DNA from: Branchiostoma floridae
Taxonomy: Eukaryota > Chordata > Leptocardii > Amphioxiformes > Branchiostomatidae
DNA length: 64,000 nt
Reading direction: 5' to 3'
NCBI RefSeq assembly: GCF_000003815.2
Contig: NC_049980.1
Coordinates: 22,147,249-22,211,248, forward strand
The position numbers were made by a program, and so were the translations under genes. Position 1 is the stretch's first letter; every line of letters starts with the position of its first letter. This document shows positions 34,890 through 46,976 of this stretch, piece after piece. The notes below the pieces were generated by a model that saw only the letters and a program-made list of their open reading frames with translations, did no database searches and had not been told where the DNA came from.

Positions 34890-37800
34890 ATGTCAGAAAC
34901 CGGCGCCCTGCCCATCACTGACAAGTCGCCTTCCAACGTCAGCTACCTCACGACTGTCCTGTGCGCCATTGTCGTGTACTTCTGTGTCTTCAAGTTCGTG
35001 TCGCCATGGTTGCTTCGAGCCGTTTTTGGAAAGCGTTACGCGGCGCTTCCGGGTCCCAAGAGAAAATTTCTAGACGAAGCGTGAGTACAGAAATATATAG
35101 AGTAAACGTCACCCCGAATGGCGTGGACTGGTCGATTATACATTTGCCCTTTGTACTTATCAAATAGTCAAAGGTACGGACAGTATTCTATACTGGTTCA
35201 CGTGTTAAAAGGACCGGTCGCCATTGCAAATACTGTACACGTGCTCATCGCACATAATTGAATGTAGCCGTCACGGTCATTCAAAGAGAAGAGGTTTCGC
35301 CCCAAGAACAAACATAATTTGAATACGAAGGAACAAACCATTTCAGGCAACCTTCTACTCCATTCAGCTATAATCAGCTGATCTACACAATGTCTACTTC
35401 TGCTATGACTACACGTTGTAAACGCCCATTCAGAGAAATAGGCAAATAGTAATCCAGACATTAACATATCGACGTTGCACACCAAGAGCGGAGAAAGGTC
35501 AACATGACACGTCCTCCTCTAAAACAAGTGCTTTTAAAAAAGCTGGCATTTTGCCAATGTTTGCGTGTGTGAACGTTTTTTTCTAGTTATTAGAATGTCA
35601 TATAAATAGAACAGAGTAACTAAACCTGATATTGGCGCATGGAGAGATTCACATATGTGCCTGAATCTAGATCTAGACGCCACCTGTTAAAATTTGCGTG
35701 AACTGCAGCAAATTTCACTACACTGCCTGTTTTTGAGTGAGCTCTGTTGCGGGGCATTTTTAAGTTTTTTTTTTTAATTTTTATTTCTATTCGGCAAAAA
35801 AACGAAGCGGCGAATCCGTTAACCAAAGAAATAAATTGGTGTGGCCAAATGGATGTAAAAATTAGTATTTTAATGGATGTAAAAAAGAAAAAAAAAAAAA
35901 TCTACCTCCCCGGATTCGAACCGGGTGCATTGGTTTAGAATGCGTAAACTTTAACCACTGCGCCAGTGCGAACATGTTGGAAAATTCCTGTTTTAACAGG
36001 TTTAGAAATGTTTGGCATGGATTGAACAGGTCCGTTCATCTCAACATCACAACGGCGACTATTCTGGCCTCAGAGCATTTTGCCGCTAAGGCGGCAAAAT
36101 GCAAAAAGTGATAGCCCTGCTTACTTACAGATGGAAACTGGGAAGATTAACTTAGGCCACAGCAAGTAAATTTTATGGATGACATCAGCGTGCGCATTAA
36201 TTTCGCCTGATTTCAGAAAAAAAAATTTTTTTTTTCTTCTGCAGGGATGGTCAACACGACGATAAAGTACCAAAATGAACAAATATGTTGTATTGTAGCC
36301 TAATAATTGTACTTGTAGAAGTGACACTTGCGAGGTACCCAGGGCTGTAGTTGTAGAAATGAAACTTATTGGATAGTTGTAAAAGTGACACCAATATGGA
36401 AGCCATGAGTGTGGTTATCAACTTTGTTGGTGATGCCAGTCTACCACACTAGTGTCACTTTTACCACACCAGTACATGTCTTGAATACAGGAATGAATGC
36501 CTTGTTGGCTCTGATACCATGTTTTGCCCCTTTAATTCTTGTTGCAATATTCATCACAATTTTATGGTGCCTATTTTTGAAAATGTAGCCATCTTGTTTT
36601 TTTTCACCCATCTTGTTTGTTTTTTTTGCCCTATCACACTATTTTTGCAGTCTGTAGAGGATGTCATCCATAAAATTAACTTGCTGTGGCCTTAAGGAGC
36701 CAACACATTATTTGCCCCTAGGCGACTAGGTAAATTTTGTTACACCTCAATTCGTAGCAAAAGCTCACATGGCTCATAGCGAGTTGACCAAATTTTGCAT
36801 AATTGCCGTCCTTGAATTTACAACCATGTGATTAGGGTTCCGTCAGAATTCACTGTATAGAGATGTCATGACCTGCAGACTTATAGAAGACATGGGTAGA
36901 ATTGTTTTCACTACCTTCAAATATGCACTCAATCCTAGCAATACTCAAACCTTGCAATACCTTTGCAATTAGCCATAGGGCATGTGCTTGCAGTTAACTT
37001 GTTTTGATTGGTATTTCATGACACTATCTTTTCATCTACAGAGGAGCATGCACCTGTTTCTCCACAGTGATGGGCTGCTGGGCTCTGTATATACACTACT
37101 TGGACACACACATAAACAGCACTCTACTTCGGTAAGATTCACAGCAAATATGTATTGAGTCAACTACAGTTAAGAAATTTATTTGTGATGGGATTTTCTT
37201 TTGTGGTCGGAGGGAAAGGGGGTCTTAGGGGTGTTACTAGAAATCATAATCATATAATGAAAATACACATATGCCGTGTCATGATTCTGATCATGAGTAG
37301 AACTGCAAAAGTAAAACTACTTCCAAATTTGTTACCTTGAAAATAACACCAGTTAATCTAATTGTCGGGCACTTATAAACATCTGATTTGCTATAAACCC
37401 CCCACCTACACCTAACCTATATGTCCATGTCCATGTCCATGACTGGATTAGATGGAATTACTTACTATGTCACATTTGGGGCTGCATTTATGTTCCTGCA
37501 GCCCAATTTAGTGGGGAGAAGTAGTTCCAGTCATTATTGCTCTGAGCAAATTGAGTGCCAAAAATTGCAATGTACAATGTACTTATTGTATACCGGACAA
37601 CAGTGTAAAAATGAACTCCATTGATTTATTATAGAACCTGATGATAATATTCAATTACAACAACAACTGTAAATATAACTTGTGTGTTGCAGCTATGACT
37701 ATCCTCCGGTGCGGCACAACTGCTGCATCTTGCTGGGATTCTCCATTGCTGGTATCTTGGTTTCTCTAACTAAGTCTTGTGTCAGTCTCCCCCAAGAGCT

Positions 37801-40800
37801 GGCCAAGTCTTAACCATGCATTTCTCAGTTTTACATACCAGACGTAATAAAAAGAATGCCATTATTCATATCTTGAATGTACTTTTCAGGACATGACTCA
37901 AACTTTGGCACTAACTATTTAAGAGAGACCTTGTCTTCCTAGTTTTTACGTTTTTGCCATTAAGGTATTCAGGTTGGCTAAATTGGCATTTTGACCTTCC
38001 GTTGTTTTCTCATTAATGAATTAAGAAGGTATGGAGTCTTAACGAATATTGATAGATGGACATGACAGAATTCTAAATCTGATTTTTCTTTGGCCATATT
38101 GATGACGTCATCAGGTTTTATTGCCCCTAATATTATTTTTTTAATGACAAAATACAGCACTTTGACACGTACCACTGCTATTAAACTATGTTTTTAATGT
38201 GCATAATGATGAAAGCTACAAACTCAAGGTTGTGCAAATTGATATCTACTTACTATCTGTAGTTATTAAAAAAATGATTTTTTTTAATTAGATGAAAACT
38301 AATATTTCTAATTACTACAGATCATTAGTCGATATCAATTTGCGCAACCATGGGTTTGTAGCTTTCATCATTATGCACATGAAAAACATAGTTTTATTGC
38401 AGGGGTATGTACCAAAGTGCTGTATTTTGCCATTGAAAAAAATGATGTCAGGGGCAATAAAACCTGATGACGTCATCAATATGGCCCCCAAAAAATCAGA
38501 TTTAGAATGTTGCCATACCCATCTATCAATATTCGTTACAGCTCTATTCTTTCTTAATTCATTAATGAGAAAACAATGGAAGGTCAAAATGCCAATTTAG
38601 CCAACCTGAATTCCTTAACCAGTGCACAGAAAGCTGAAATTCATTTTTTTTTATATTAATGGGTCTGGTATGTTGTCTATGTGGCTGCTATTATTTTGAT
38701 ATAATTGCTAAATGCCTGCTTCTTTTTCATATTCCCTCTGCTTGCCTGCTCCATGATTTTCCTGCAAAAATCCTGATCTATTGAATTGGACTGATACATC
38801 ATCAAAGGTTTTATCAAATGCTAAAGGCTGGACCTGAAACAAATAAGAATGGTTTTGTTGCATGAAAGTTTATCTGTGTTTGTAGTTGAAGTCTAGCCTG
38901 AGTATCATCCTCCGTAGTAACCGCTGGCTCACGACTTTCGCTTGCNNNNNNNNNNNNNNNNNNNNNNNNNNNNNNNNNNNNNNNNNNNNNNNNNNNNNNN
39001 NNNNNNNNNNNNNNNNNNNNNNNNNNNNNNNNNNNNNNNNNNNNNAAAGTCGTGAGCCAGCGGTTACTAGGGAGGATGATACTCAGGCTAGTTGAAGTCC
39101 ATAGCAAGTCAACAGTATGGATGACATCCTCTGCAAATGCAGAAAATTTTGCGGTGGTTTTATGTTTGCAGTTTTTGCCTTGCCAATTCACCACGAACTT
39201 AAAACCTTTGCGAATATTTTTCCATGGCAGTAAGAGACTACTGTGCATAGTGCTACCATGAACTTAAAACCACCGTGAACAGTCCTTTTTCCCACTTCCG
39301 CGAAATGAAATCCCCGCAAACTTAAATGCATTTACAGTATTTACTGGCTCAATCATTTTGCTTGCTAACTATGGATTGAGCCAGTGGTTACTTCTGAAGA
39401 TGGTAACCAGGCTCTGGGAACAATCCCCAGTAGTAAACCACTGTTGTTGTTTTTTGCACTCACACTAGATTTTGAGTCTGTAGTAGTATGGGAAGTACGG
39501 TTCCATGCTACTAATGACTCAAAATGTGTGAGAATGCAACAACAACAATAAAAAATGTGCAAAACCAAATACATAATGTGTTCGATTTTCAATATATAGA
39601 ATCTAGGTCATAAATATTGTATATTCTTCTATTCAAGAAGCGGAGAAAGAGACACTATTATGTACTACAACTACACTCAGCATACGAGAGTCGAATGAGA
39701 CATTTTGCAATTACAGAATATATACTAGGCTTGTAGATGTCATTCATAGATTTACTTGCTATGGCCTTAATATGATACAGAGGTAGAATACTGTTCAAAC
39801 TGATGCACTATTCCTTACGTTCATTGTTCACATTTGCACAAGATTCATAGCGTAATAGTGGCGTATGCCCAAGACTAAGTGTTCCTTCCTTGGAATGCCC
39901 CCTGTAGATTTATACTTGTATTACATGTAGTAAGTGCAGCATGCTGACCTCTCTCACGAGGCTTATACCTAGGTTATGTATGTACCTGCATACCTAGCCT
40001 CATGTAACAGCATTTCTGGCAAAAGGCTATCTGAAGTGTTAGGTTGAAAAGTACAAGGGACGTTCAATAAGTTCTGGGCCTCACCCAGACACAAGGGACT
40101 CAACCCAAATTAAATATTTTGACAATGTCTAGAATTTTTCCCCTTGTTTTTGGGAGAGGCAAAGTACTTGTTGAATGTACATTGTACAGCTACCAATACA
40201 TGCATGTAATGGTACATATACACCCCGTGGTACCAATACATGCATGTAACGGTACAAATACACCCCATGGTTGTCAGGAGGCTGAAAAACATGATGTGTT
40301 GTTTCAGATATGATCGCTAAGTTTGTGTTTGTGGGTGAAAGTGAGATGGGGATGATGACTTTTATAGTGCATCACCTGGTGACTGTCACTATCAGCTGTG
40401 TAGGAGCTGTGAGTATCCATTCTACATATCATCAAACTAAAGTCATACATGAGATACATATATGTACTAACGATTTCTTGCATTTCAAAACTATCTATTT
40501 AATCATTTATATTTAACATTAGAATAGTATCAAAGGCTTTTGAACTTACCTTTTAAATTATTATGACACCAAAATGGATAACATTTTGTTTTAATCTTCA
40601 ATGACAAGGATAGAATGTAGAAATATTATTTTGTAAGTTTCCAAATGTTAGTCAAATGATATTATCATTGTTGAATATGATACACAATTCTTCTATTTTG
40701 GTTTTATGACTACTAGTACTTGAAGAAACACAGTACTAAAGTAAGAATAGAGGAAATAAATTTTACCTGGTTAGAATAAAAAATGATTGTCCAAACTAAT

Positions 40801-42530
40801 TAATGATTGGCAAAATTTACAAGTATATTTGATTATTTAGATACATGTTCTAGTATAGCAGTTATTTTTGAAGTCCTGCTTTGGATAGCAGTGTGTGCAA
40901 TATACATTGTTAATGTTAGCATGTTCTAAATAGACTTATTGTTTGTTTCCAGTGTACAACCTCACTTCCTTTCTACGTCAACATGGGGCCTATGTTGGAA
41001 TTTTCCAATCCATTTCTTAATATGAGGTAAGTTTATAATCACTTTAAAAATCTGGAAAAGCTTCTAAAAAGGTTTTTATGTAATGTGCTGGGGTTATGAA
41101 AGACGCAGACACTAAGTGGTAATCATGGAAGGTGATATCAGATCTGTTCCATAAGCTCTGTCCTGCTTTATAGGATGTTTGTAAAGCTTCAATGAAATNN
41201 NNNNNNNNNNNNNNNNNNNNNNNNNNNNNNNNNNNNNNNNNNNNNNNNNNNNNNNNNNNNNNNNNNNNNNNNNNNNNNNNNNNNNNNNNNNNNNNNNNNN
41301 NNNNNNNNNNNNNNNNNNNNNNNNNNNNNNNNNNNNNNNNNNNNNNNNNNNNNNNNNNNNNNNNNNNNNNNNNNNNNNNNNNNNNNNNNNNNNNNNNNNN
41401 NNNNNNNNNNNNNNNNNNNNNNNNNNNNNNNNNNNNNNNNNNNNNNNNNNNNNNNNNNNNNNNNNNNNNNNNNNNNNNNNGTCCAGTGCATCTAATGATG
41501 GATGGTTCTATTTGTACATCTTCATCTAGTATCAATGATTTGTGAGTCTCGATGTGCAAAGTAATAACAATACCCAAAATGGAACAAAGGTATATGGTAA
41601 ATGGGATGACTGTGTACATAACATGCCCCATTTTCCTCTTTGCTCATGATGTTATTCGTGTTTTGTTTAGGACTATCCTAAAGGAGTTGGGATTCCCGGC
41701 ACTGTCAACGCCATACAAGATCAACGGCATCCTGTGGCTACTGTCCTTCTTCTTAGTGCGAATAGTCATAACGATCTTTGTGGCTTGGTATGTATGCTGA
41801 AGTGGTGTCAATCAGTGAAATACTGTAGATTCATGTTAAGTTTGCTGCACTTTAATCATCTTTTATTGAAAACCCAGATGGCAAGATGGTTATTCAAATA
41901 CCAGGTCCTTTTGAACACTGGACTGAATTGATCACTGACCATATATGCCACATGTTTCCCTGGGCAAGAGAGGATGCAATTTAGGCTCACTTCTAGCATT
42001 TAGTTGTGGATCAATTTGCCAAAGGACAGACCCCATTCCAAACTCCAGCACCATTGCAGAGCTGCTCTTGCAAGACCAGAGTCTGGTGGGAATGGGTGTG
42101 AGTTGGATAAAAACTAGGGTTGTACAGTAATTGTAATAGGTCTACCTTCTAATTGTAATTTTGGCTCCATTTAAGAATTACAAAAATTTAACCCACATGT
42201 ATATATATATAATTACAATTTTGTGGCAATAGGGGGTCTATTGATTGATATAAGTTATCCAATGTAATTTCTTCCAACTTTTTCTGATGATTATCATCAA
42301 GAATCCTTCAACTCCAACATGGAGTCTAATGTTTATGTGTTTTCCTCAACCTCAGGTACAAGTTTGCTCCCTTGATGCTGACCAGCGAACTATACGAGCA
42401 GGTTGAAGCTATTACCCTCGTCGCCATCTTCACTGGAGGGCCATTCTTCAATATCCTCAGTGTCTACTGGTTTATCAAGATATGGCAGGGGACATTAAAA
42501 GTACTCAGGGGTGGTCATAAAAATATCTAA
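34890..42530 (+). CDS. TLCD4: TLC domain-containing membrane protein (TLCD4/TMEM56 type)
   Basis: Exons: 34890-35080, 37042-37131, 37693-37751, 40308-40408, 40953-41026, 41671-41787, 42356-42530. Phases 2, 2, 1, 0, 2, 2 close to 268 codons plus stop, close to the usual 260-odd residues of TLCD4. It begins MSETGALPITDK and has several hydrophobic spans, for example residues 18-42, the WALYIHY region, LLGFSIAG, WLLSFFLVRIVITIF and NILSVYWFIKIW. The TLC-family double histidine is at residues 135-136 (FIVHHLVT), and PFYVN and FLNMRTILKELG are further family marks. TLC proteins are multi-pass membrane proteins linked to lipid handling; the TLCD4 reaction is not established. Introns hold many mobile elements, including a 660-bp palindrome. 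Confidence 0.88.
35901..35976 (-). repeat. tRNA-like sequence, SINE relic or tRNA pseudogene
   Basis: The minus strand carries A box TGGCGCAGTGG (35965-35955) and B box GGTTCGAATCC (35922-35912) with a good T arm (CCCGG/CCGGG) and a 5-bp anticodon-like stem. The acceptor arms do not pair and base 37 is not a purine, so it is not called as a working tRNA. It is followed by an A-rich stretch on the plus side and lies in TLCD4 intron 1. Confidence 0.55.
36155..36691. mobile_element. PIF/Harbinger-like MITE, GGCCACAGCAAG ends
   Basis: GGCCACAGCAAGTAAATTTT at the left is inverted at the right, flanked by TTA at 36152-36154 and 36692-36694. The 537-bp interior is noncoding. A truncated copy in opposite orientation is at 48300-48780, and end fragments occur at 39097-39115 and 39737-39775. 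It lies in TLCD4 intron 1. Confidence 0.75.
37960..38620. repeat. 660-bp palindrome (two arms of about 300 bp)
   Basis: The left arm begins TTAAGG(T)ATTCAGGTTGGC and the right arm ends with its inverse, GCCAACCTGAATTCCTTAA. Matching pairs continue inward (AAATTGGCATTTTGACC, CATTAATGAATTAAGA, GATGACGTCATCAGG, TGCATAATGATGAAAGCTAC) to a short AT-rich centre near 38270-38300. It is noncoding; probably a large foldback element or an inverted pair of one repeat, in TLCD4 intron 3. Confidence 0.85.
38894..39090. mobile_element. Mutator-like foldback element with 9-bp target duplication
   Basis: The left end TAGCCTGAGTATCATCCTCC is inverted exactly at the right. GTTGAAGTC flanks both sides (38885-38893 and 39091-39099), a perfect 9-bp direct repeat. 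The centre is a 100-N gap. It inserted next to a Harbinger-type end fragment. It lies in TLCD4 intron 3. Confidence 0.75.
38946..39045. other. Assembly gap (100 N)
   Basis: Exactly between the arms of the inverted repeat at 38894-39090. Confidence 0.99.
39143..39345. mobile_element. Second copy of the TTCGCGG-type MITE
   Basis: It shares GAATATTTTTCCAT, GCAGTAAGAGA, GTGCTACC and AAACTTAAATGCAT...TACAGTA with the copy at 20821-21017. It lies inside a longer stretch bounded by Harbinger-like end fragments (39097 and 39775). Confidence 0.6.
40182..40273 (+). repeat. Two-copy tandem repeat of about 46 bp
   Basis: TACCAATACATGCATGTAA, then GGTACA(A/T)ATACACCCC(A/G)TGG, occurs twice in tandem with a few differences, just upstream of TLCD4 exon 4 (40308). 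Confidence 0.75.
41199..41480. other. Assembly gap (282 N)
   Basis: Lies in the TLCD4 intron between exons ending at 41026 and starting at 41671. Exon phases on both sides agree, so no exon need be missing. Confidence 0.99.
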
Positions 42531-44329
42531 TGTCATGCTTCCTTACTATCAGTAAGTGCCCTGCAGGATATCCTGGTTTAGAGCATCTGAAGTGGGGTCC
42601 ATCCGATGAAATGTCGAGGATTAGAGTACAATCCAAGTTAATCCTGTATGTCCTGACATCAGCAGATAGCTGCTTACTTACCGGTGCTTTGATGGGAGAA
42701 GGCTGCGTACGTAGGATCACTGTGCTCCACTCTCATTGTAGGTGTGCTAGGGACACAAAGGTTACAGTGACCTATTAATGATGTCAATTGTCATGCTGCT
42801 GTTTCATCCAAGTTGATAGTTGATACTTTGTAGTAGTGTTTACAAATCAGACAGCCTCATTATGTAGTATTTCACTCATAATGAATGGTAATGGTGCTAG
42901 TAATTGGAGTGGGAAAGTCCACTCTACTCTACAGTTTTGTTCAGAAAGGACACTGGAGCAGCATAGTTCCCATAGAGAGACTTTAATCAAGCCCACATTC
43001 AGACATGTTTTGCTAGTGTGGCTTCTTCAGTGGTAGGACTGTATGAACACAAGTACAATGCAAATGGTATTGGTGCTAATTACCGTGTATGTCTTAAAGT
43101 AATAAAAACAAGTATGTGAGGTGTTGGTGGTTGATAGACACACAACATCTGTATACATGTATTCATAAACTTCTCTGTCATCCAATCAGTGTTGGTTACA
43201 TGGCTAGCAGGCAGAAGGAAGGTTAAGCTTCTTGTAAAACTTCTCAACGAGTCGTGCCAACAGGCCGGATATCTGTGTTGTACTTCTATTTAGCTGAATA
43301 GGCAGCTTTAAAGAATTTTCTTCTGAGTCATCGATGAATTATTGTTATCTTCTCATGCTGGTTTCACATATTTTTTTCCTCCGGCTGTTAAAATGTTACT
43401 TAAAAAGTATTAATACGGACATGATTTAAACACATGAGGTGCAATGTGATTTTTGCTTCAGCAATAGTCCATCTAGAATTGAATAAAAAAATGTAGTGAT
43501 GTAATGACATTGTTTCAGTTTATTTTGTCATGTAGTTCATCTATTGTTCATGCAGTAAGTTACTACACCTTATGATCACAGCATCCACTCAAGCAGGACC
43601 TGACATGTAGTTTTGTGCTAAGGTGACCATTGTATGGTCCTTCATTTCTCAGTTACTTGTCACAAGGTTGAATAGTCCTATCAGGAAATGTAGTGTTTGT
43701 ACATTGGTTGAAGCAAATTAGGTCCCTATTTGCAAAATGTTCATCTAATCATGTTCATCTAAAGCTCCCTACATATAAAAAATCATAACCCACCAACCCC
43801 TTCTTGAGTTCAACACTTTCCAAAATTTTCACAAAGAAAGACCCTAGCAGTCTCAGCACAAGCTGCTAATCATGTCCAACTCGTCCGCTGAACAAGAGCT
43901 ATCAACCTTACAATTAGGTGGCCGTAACATCTTCAGAGCAAAAGATACAAAAACCAGGGCTGTTTTTTTTTTTACATAGCAAGCCACTGAGGCACCCCAA
44001 ATCTAATCATTTAGGCAAGACCTACTCCACATTCTCATTGATTATGCCAATGAGCCCTCTACGGTTCCACAGCTTGGTGCTTCTTCATTGGCAATTTTCT
44101 TTCTGACAGCTGAACTTTCTGACGGCCCGTATGTCGTGTGGGCCTCGCTAAATCCTTTGGAGCCGGCCTCTGGACAGCGCACATTACTGTATTGAATGCA
44201 TTGCAAAGTTCTTAAATTTTCTATCGTAGACCTGTGTTGTTTTTTCTGCATCCACCCATCTGTACGTTTGGTAAGACATGTTGAGAAAAGTTCTGTTACT
44301 GGCAATTCATAGTGAGCATAAATTCTTTG

Positions 44330-44432
44330 CGGCCTAACGAGACATCAAGAAAACAGTACAAAGTAGAAAGCCTGATAAAAACGCATTGAAAGAACGTCAA
44401 AAACAGCCGGAGCATAACCTCTGCTTGGAGAG
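44330..44432. mobile_element. One arm of a CTCTCCAAGCAGAGG-family foldback element
   Basis: It contains AAAGCCTGATAAAAACG, then CAGCCGGAGC and ATAACCTCTGCTTGGAGAG, the right arm of the element seen complete at 5364-5555 and 50505-50713. The left arm is missing. Confidence 0.6.
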
Positions 44433-44639
44433 TATATATGGACAATCATTTTTCAATTCCAAGAATTCCCCTGATATATCGCCAGTGACGCAGAAACACC
44501 GTCTTGTGGCATACGTGCAATCACTCTTCACCCTGTCCTTTATCCATAGGTTAGTAGGCCAATCTGATGTGTGTATATCTGGAATATGTAATGTCAAGAT
44601 GAGTTAAGGGTGGTCAGACGTGCATGTGTGTGTGTGTCT

Positions 44640-45230
44640 TTATGTGTGTCTGTGTGTGTTTGTGTTTCCGTTATGTTTCCGGATATTTGTGGTCAGCATA
44701 ACTAAAGAACCTCTGGATGGATTACCATTTGGTATGTGGGTAGGTGTTGGGAAGACGAAGGACAAGGTCAATTTTTGGGCCCCCCGTATGTGACCTTGGT
44801 ACTGCAGCAAAAATTCCGTTTTCTGTATCTTTTGACCTGGATGCGCTATGATCTTGATCTTTCGGTGGCAGATATCATAGATAGCTTGTGATGTAAGGAA
44901 TAGATGGTGTATGTTTGGGTCCCCTAGCAGGTTGCTCTGGAACTGCAGGGGCGTTTTTCTCAAAATCTTCTAAGGAGGATAACTGGACAAGGGAGCGACA
45001 AATTTGGATGATATTTGGTATATAGGTAGCTTAGACAGTGATGTTCATAATCAAGTGCAAATTATGCAAACTGGCACTTAATTTGCACAATTAGTGAGGG
45101 ACATCTATATTTGTAGTGTTTGTCTCAAATACCTGTCATATATGTAGTTTGTGCACGTGCCTTGTGGAACATTAACAGATATCAATTATGCAAATACGTT
45201 CCTAATTTGCATAACTAATGTAAAAGCCTG
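44640..45230 (-). repeat. Inverted copy of the (AC)n/ATGCAAAT repeat family
   Basis: It starts with a GTGTGTGT tract, then GTCAGCATAACT, TGTGGGTAGGTGTTGG, GGGCCCCC, CCCTAGCAGG and GCAAATTATGCAAA, the reverse order of the copy at 26640-27880. It preserves the sequence that is split at 10325-11469. Confidence 0.65.
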
Positions 45231-46290
45231 ATTATGTATATAATTTCTCTGAATGGTAAAAACCAATGTAAGTTCTCTAAATGTGTACATAAACAAGCAT
45301 AGATTATCTAAATGTGGAAATCATTTACATAATCAGACTATTTCATGGAGATACATAAACTCTTGTTTGAACTTTTGTATGAACTCTTGTTTGAGTACAG
45401 AGGAATGCTACCACTGTGCTCTTATGATAACGGATGTTGATTTATATGGGCGCCCTATTGACTTGCTGGGCATGCTGTGAAATATGTCACCTACCACAAG
45501 ATGTTAGGGGTGTTCACAAGTACATGTTCTCGCAAAGAAAAGGCATAAGCTAGTGTCTCATTGCTTCATACACGAAAGAAAATAGAAGATACTAAGCTAG
45601 TCCATATGTATCTGGTTAACTTCGACAGTAGTAGGTTCAAAACGTAATATCACATTATCCGCACGAAGTTGGATCTTGTCACTTGTTCCACCTGAACTGT
45701 GAAAATGTCGCGCCACATACCACGTAGATCTACATAAATACTATGCTACCATAACTAGGCAAATCTGTCTGGGTCATCTGTCATACTGAAGGTAGCAGTT
45801 GTCGTTGAAAGCCTTTAAGATATAACTCTCAATACTATAAAACGGGAAACCTTTTAATTCCAGTTGGTCAAAATCCTGTACAAATGTCATGGCCTGGGTA
45901 ATAACGCCAGTCAAACATTTTGATGGATTTGTCAAAAGTTCGGGGAGCAATACCACTTGATACCGACGGACAAAGACAAACCGCTGTGTGCGGGCGTGTA
46001 CCTGCGTCATCGCGTGAACAATAAGAGTTCGAAGATCTCAGACCTCCGTTAGATATAATTCTTGAAAGATCTTTTTGATTGTGAGCTTCTCGGTGACTTT
46101 TTCTTATAGATAATGCAAATAACATCCAAAGCCATATTGTCTTTGTGTGGTTATGGTCATCTTTAATTCACTGACATATGCCACAAGTATGATGTTCTAT
46201 CAGTTTAATATCACTGAGGAACAATAATGCGAATGAGTACATATTTGCATGATTGATATCTAGTATTGTTCCGCCAACACTACATTAAGC

Positions 46291-46976
46291 TAAGGGCACA
46301 ACCCACGATTCCTCAATTAGTCGCCTTCTATGTATCAGTAATACCCATAGGATGACAATCTGTAACTCTAATGTGCCTTATACACTGTAATACTAAACCT
46401 TGTATGTTCTCAGACAGATTTCCAGCATAAAATAATTCAGGCCAATTCAAGTTGTTGTTGACAAAGATATCTATCAAGATACTAATAGTTCCTACAGTCA
46501 AATTGCTGATTTTTCACAGTACATTAAGTTTGTTCCCCAAACAGGTCCTCCCAAATCATGCAATAAAAGAAACTAAGGAAAAAACTAAATCTATGTCCTT
46601 CATACCCTAGTGACCAGGTAACCCTGATGTCACTGAAAGTCCAGTCAGAGGCATAGTTACCTCCCAGCACCGGGGTTAGTACGTGCTGTCTACGTGCCAA
46701 AACGTGGGAAATCATTAGGGATCCGTATTGGTAAGTATCGCCTCCGCACGATCCCGTAGGGAATCCGACGGAATTTGGAGCACGCAGACACGCCGTAGAA
46801 CTTTACGTGCAGGCAAAACTTTGTGTGTCATTGAGCTGCGGATTCGCCCCCGCACGTGCCAGTACGGGCGACGCGCCTGCCTTGTACAGCCTGAACGTTT
46901 TCAGAAATACGTGGCGGACGTGGCCTCCCAAAAAAACACGCACGGACAAATTGCCCGTACGTCGGGTTGTGCCCTT
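46291..46976. repeat. Inverted-repeat partner of 54547-55307 with AAGGGCACAAC ends
   Basis: It begins AAGGGCACAACCC (46292) and ends GGGTTGTGCCCTT (46976). The part 46307-46680 matches 54926-55307 in opposite orientation with few differences. The part 46680-46976 matches the short element 54549-54862. It is noncoding as far as I can see. Confidence 0.7.

Noticed and set aside
35901-35976. Functional tRNA gene
   Set aside because: A and B boxes and T arm are good, but the acceptor arms do not pair and the anticodon loop is abnormal; read as a SINE or pseudogene.
45253-45480. Open frame with EECYHCALMI
   Set aside because: It lies directly after repeat sequence, has no signal peptide or partner exons, and the reading frame is short.
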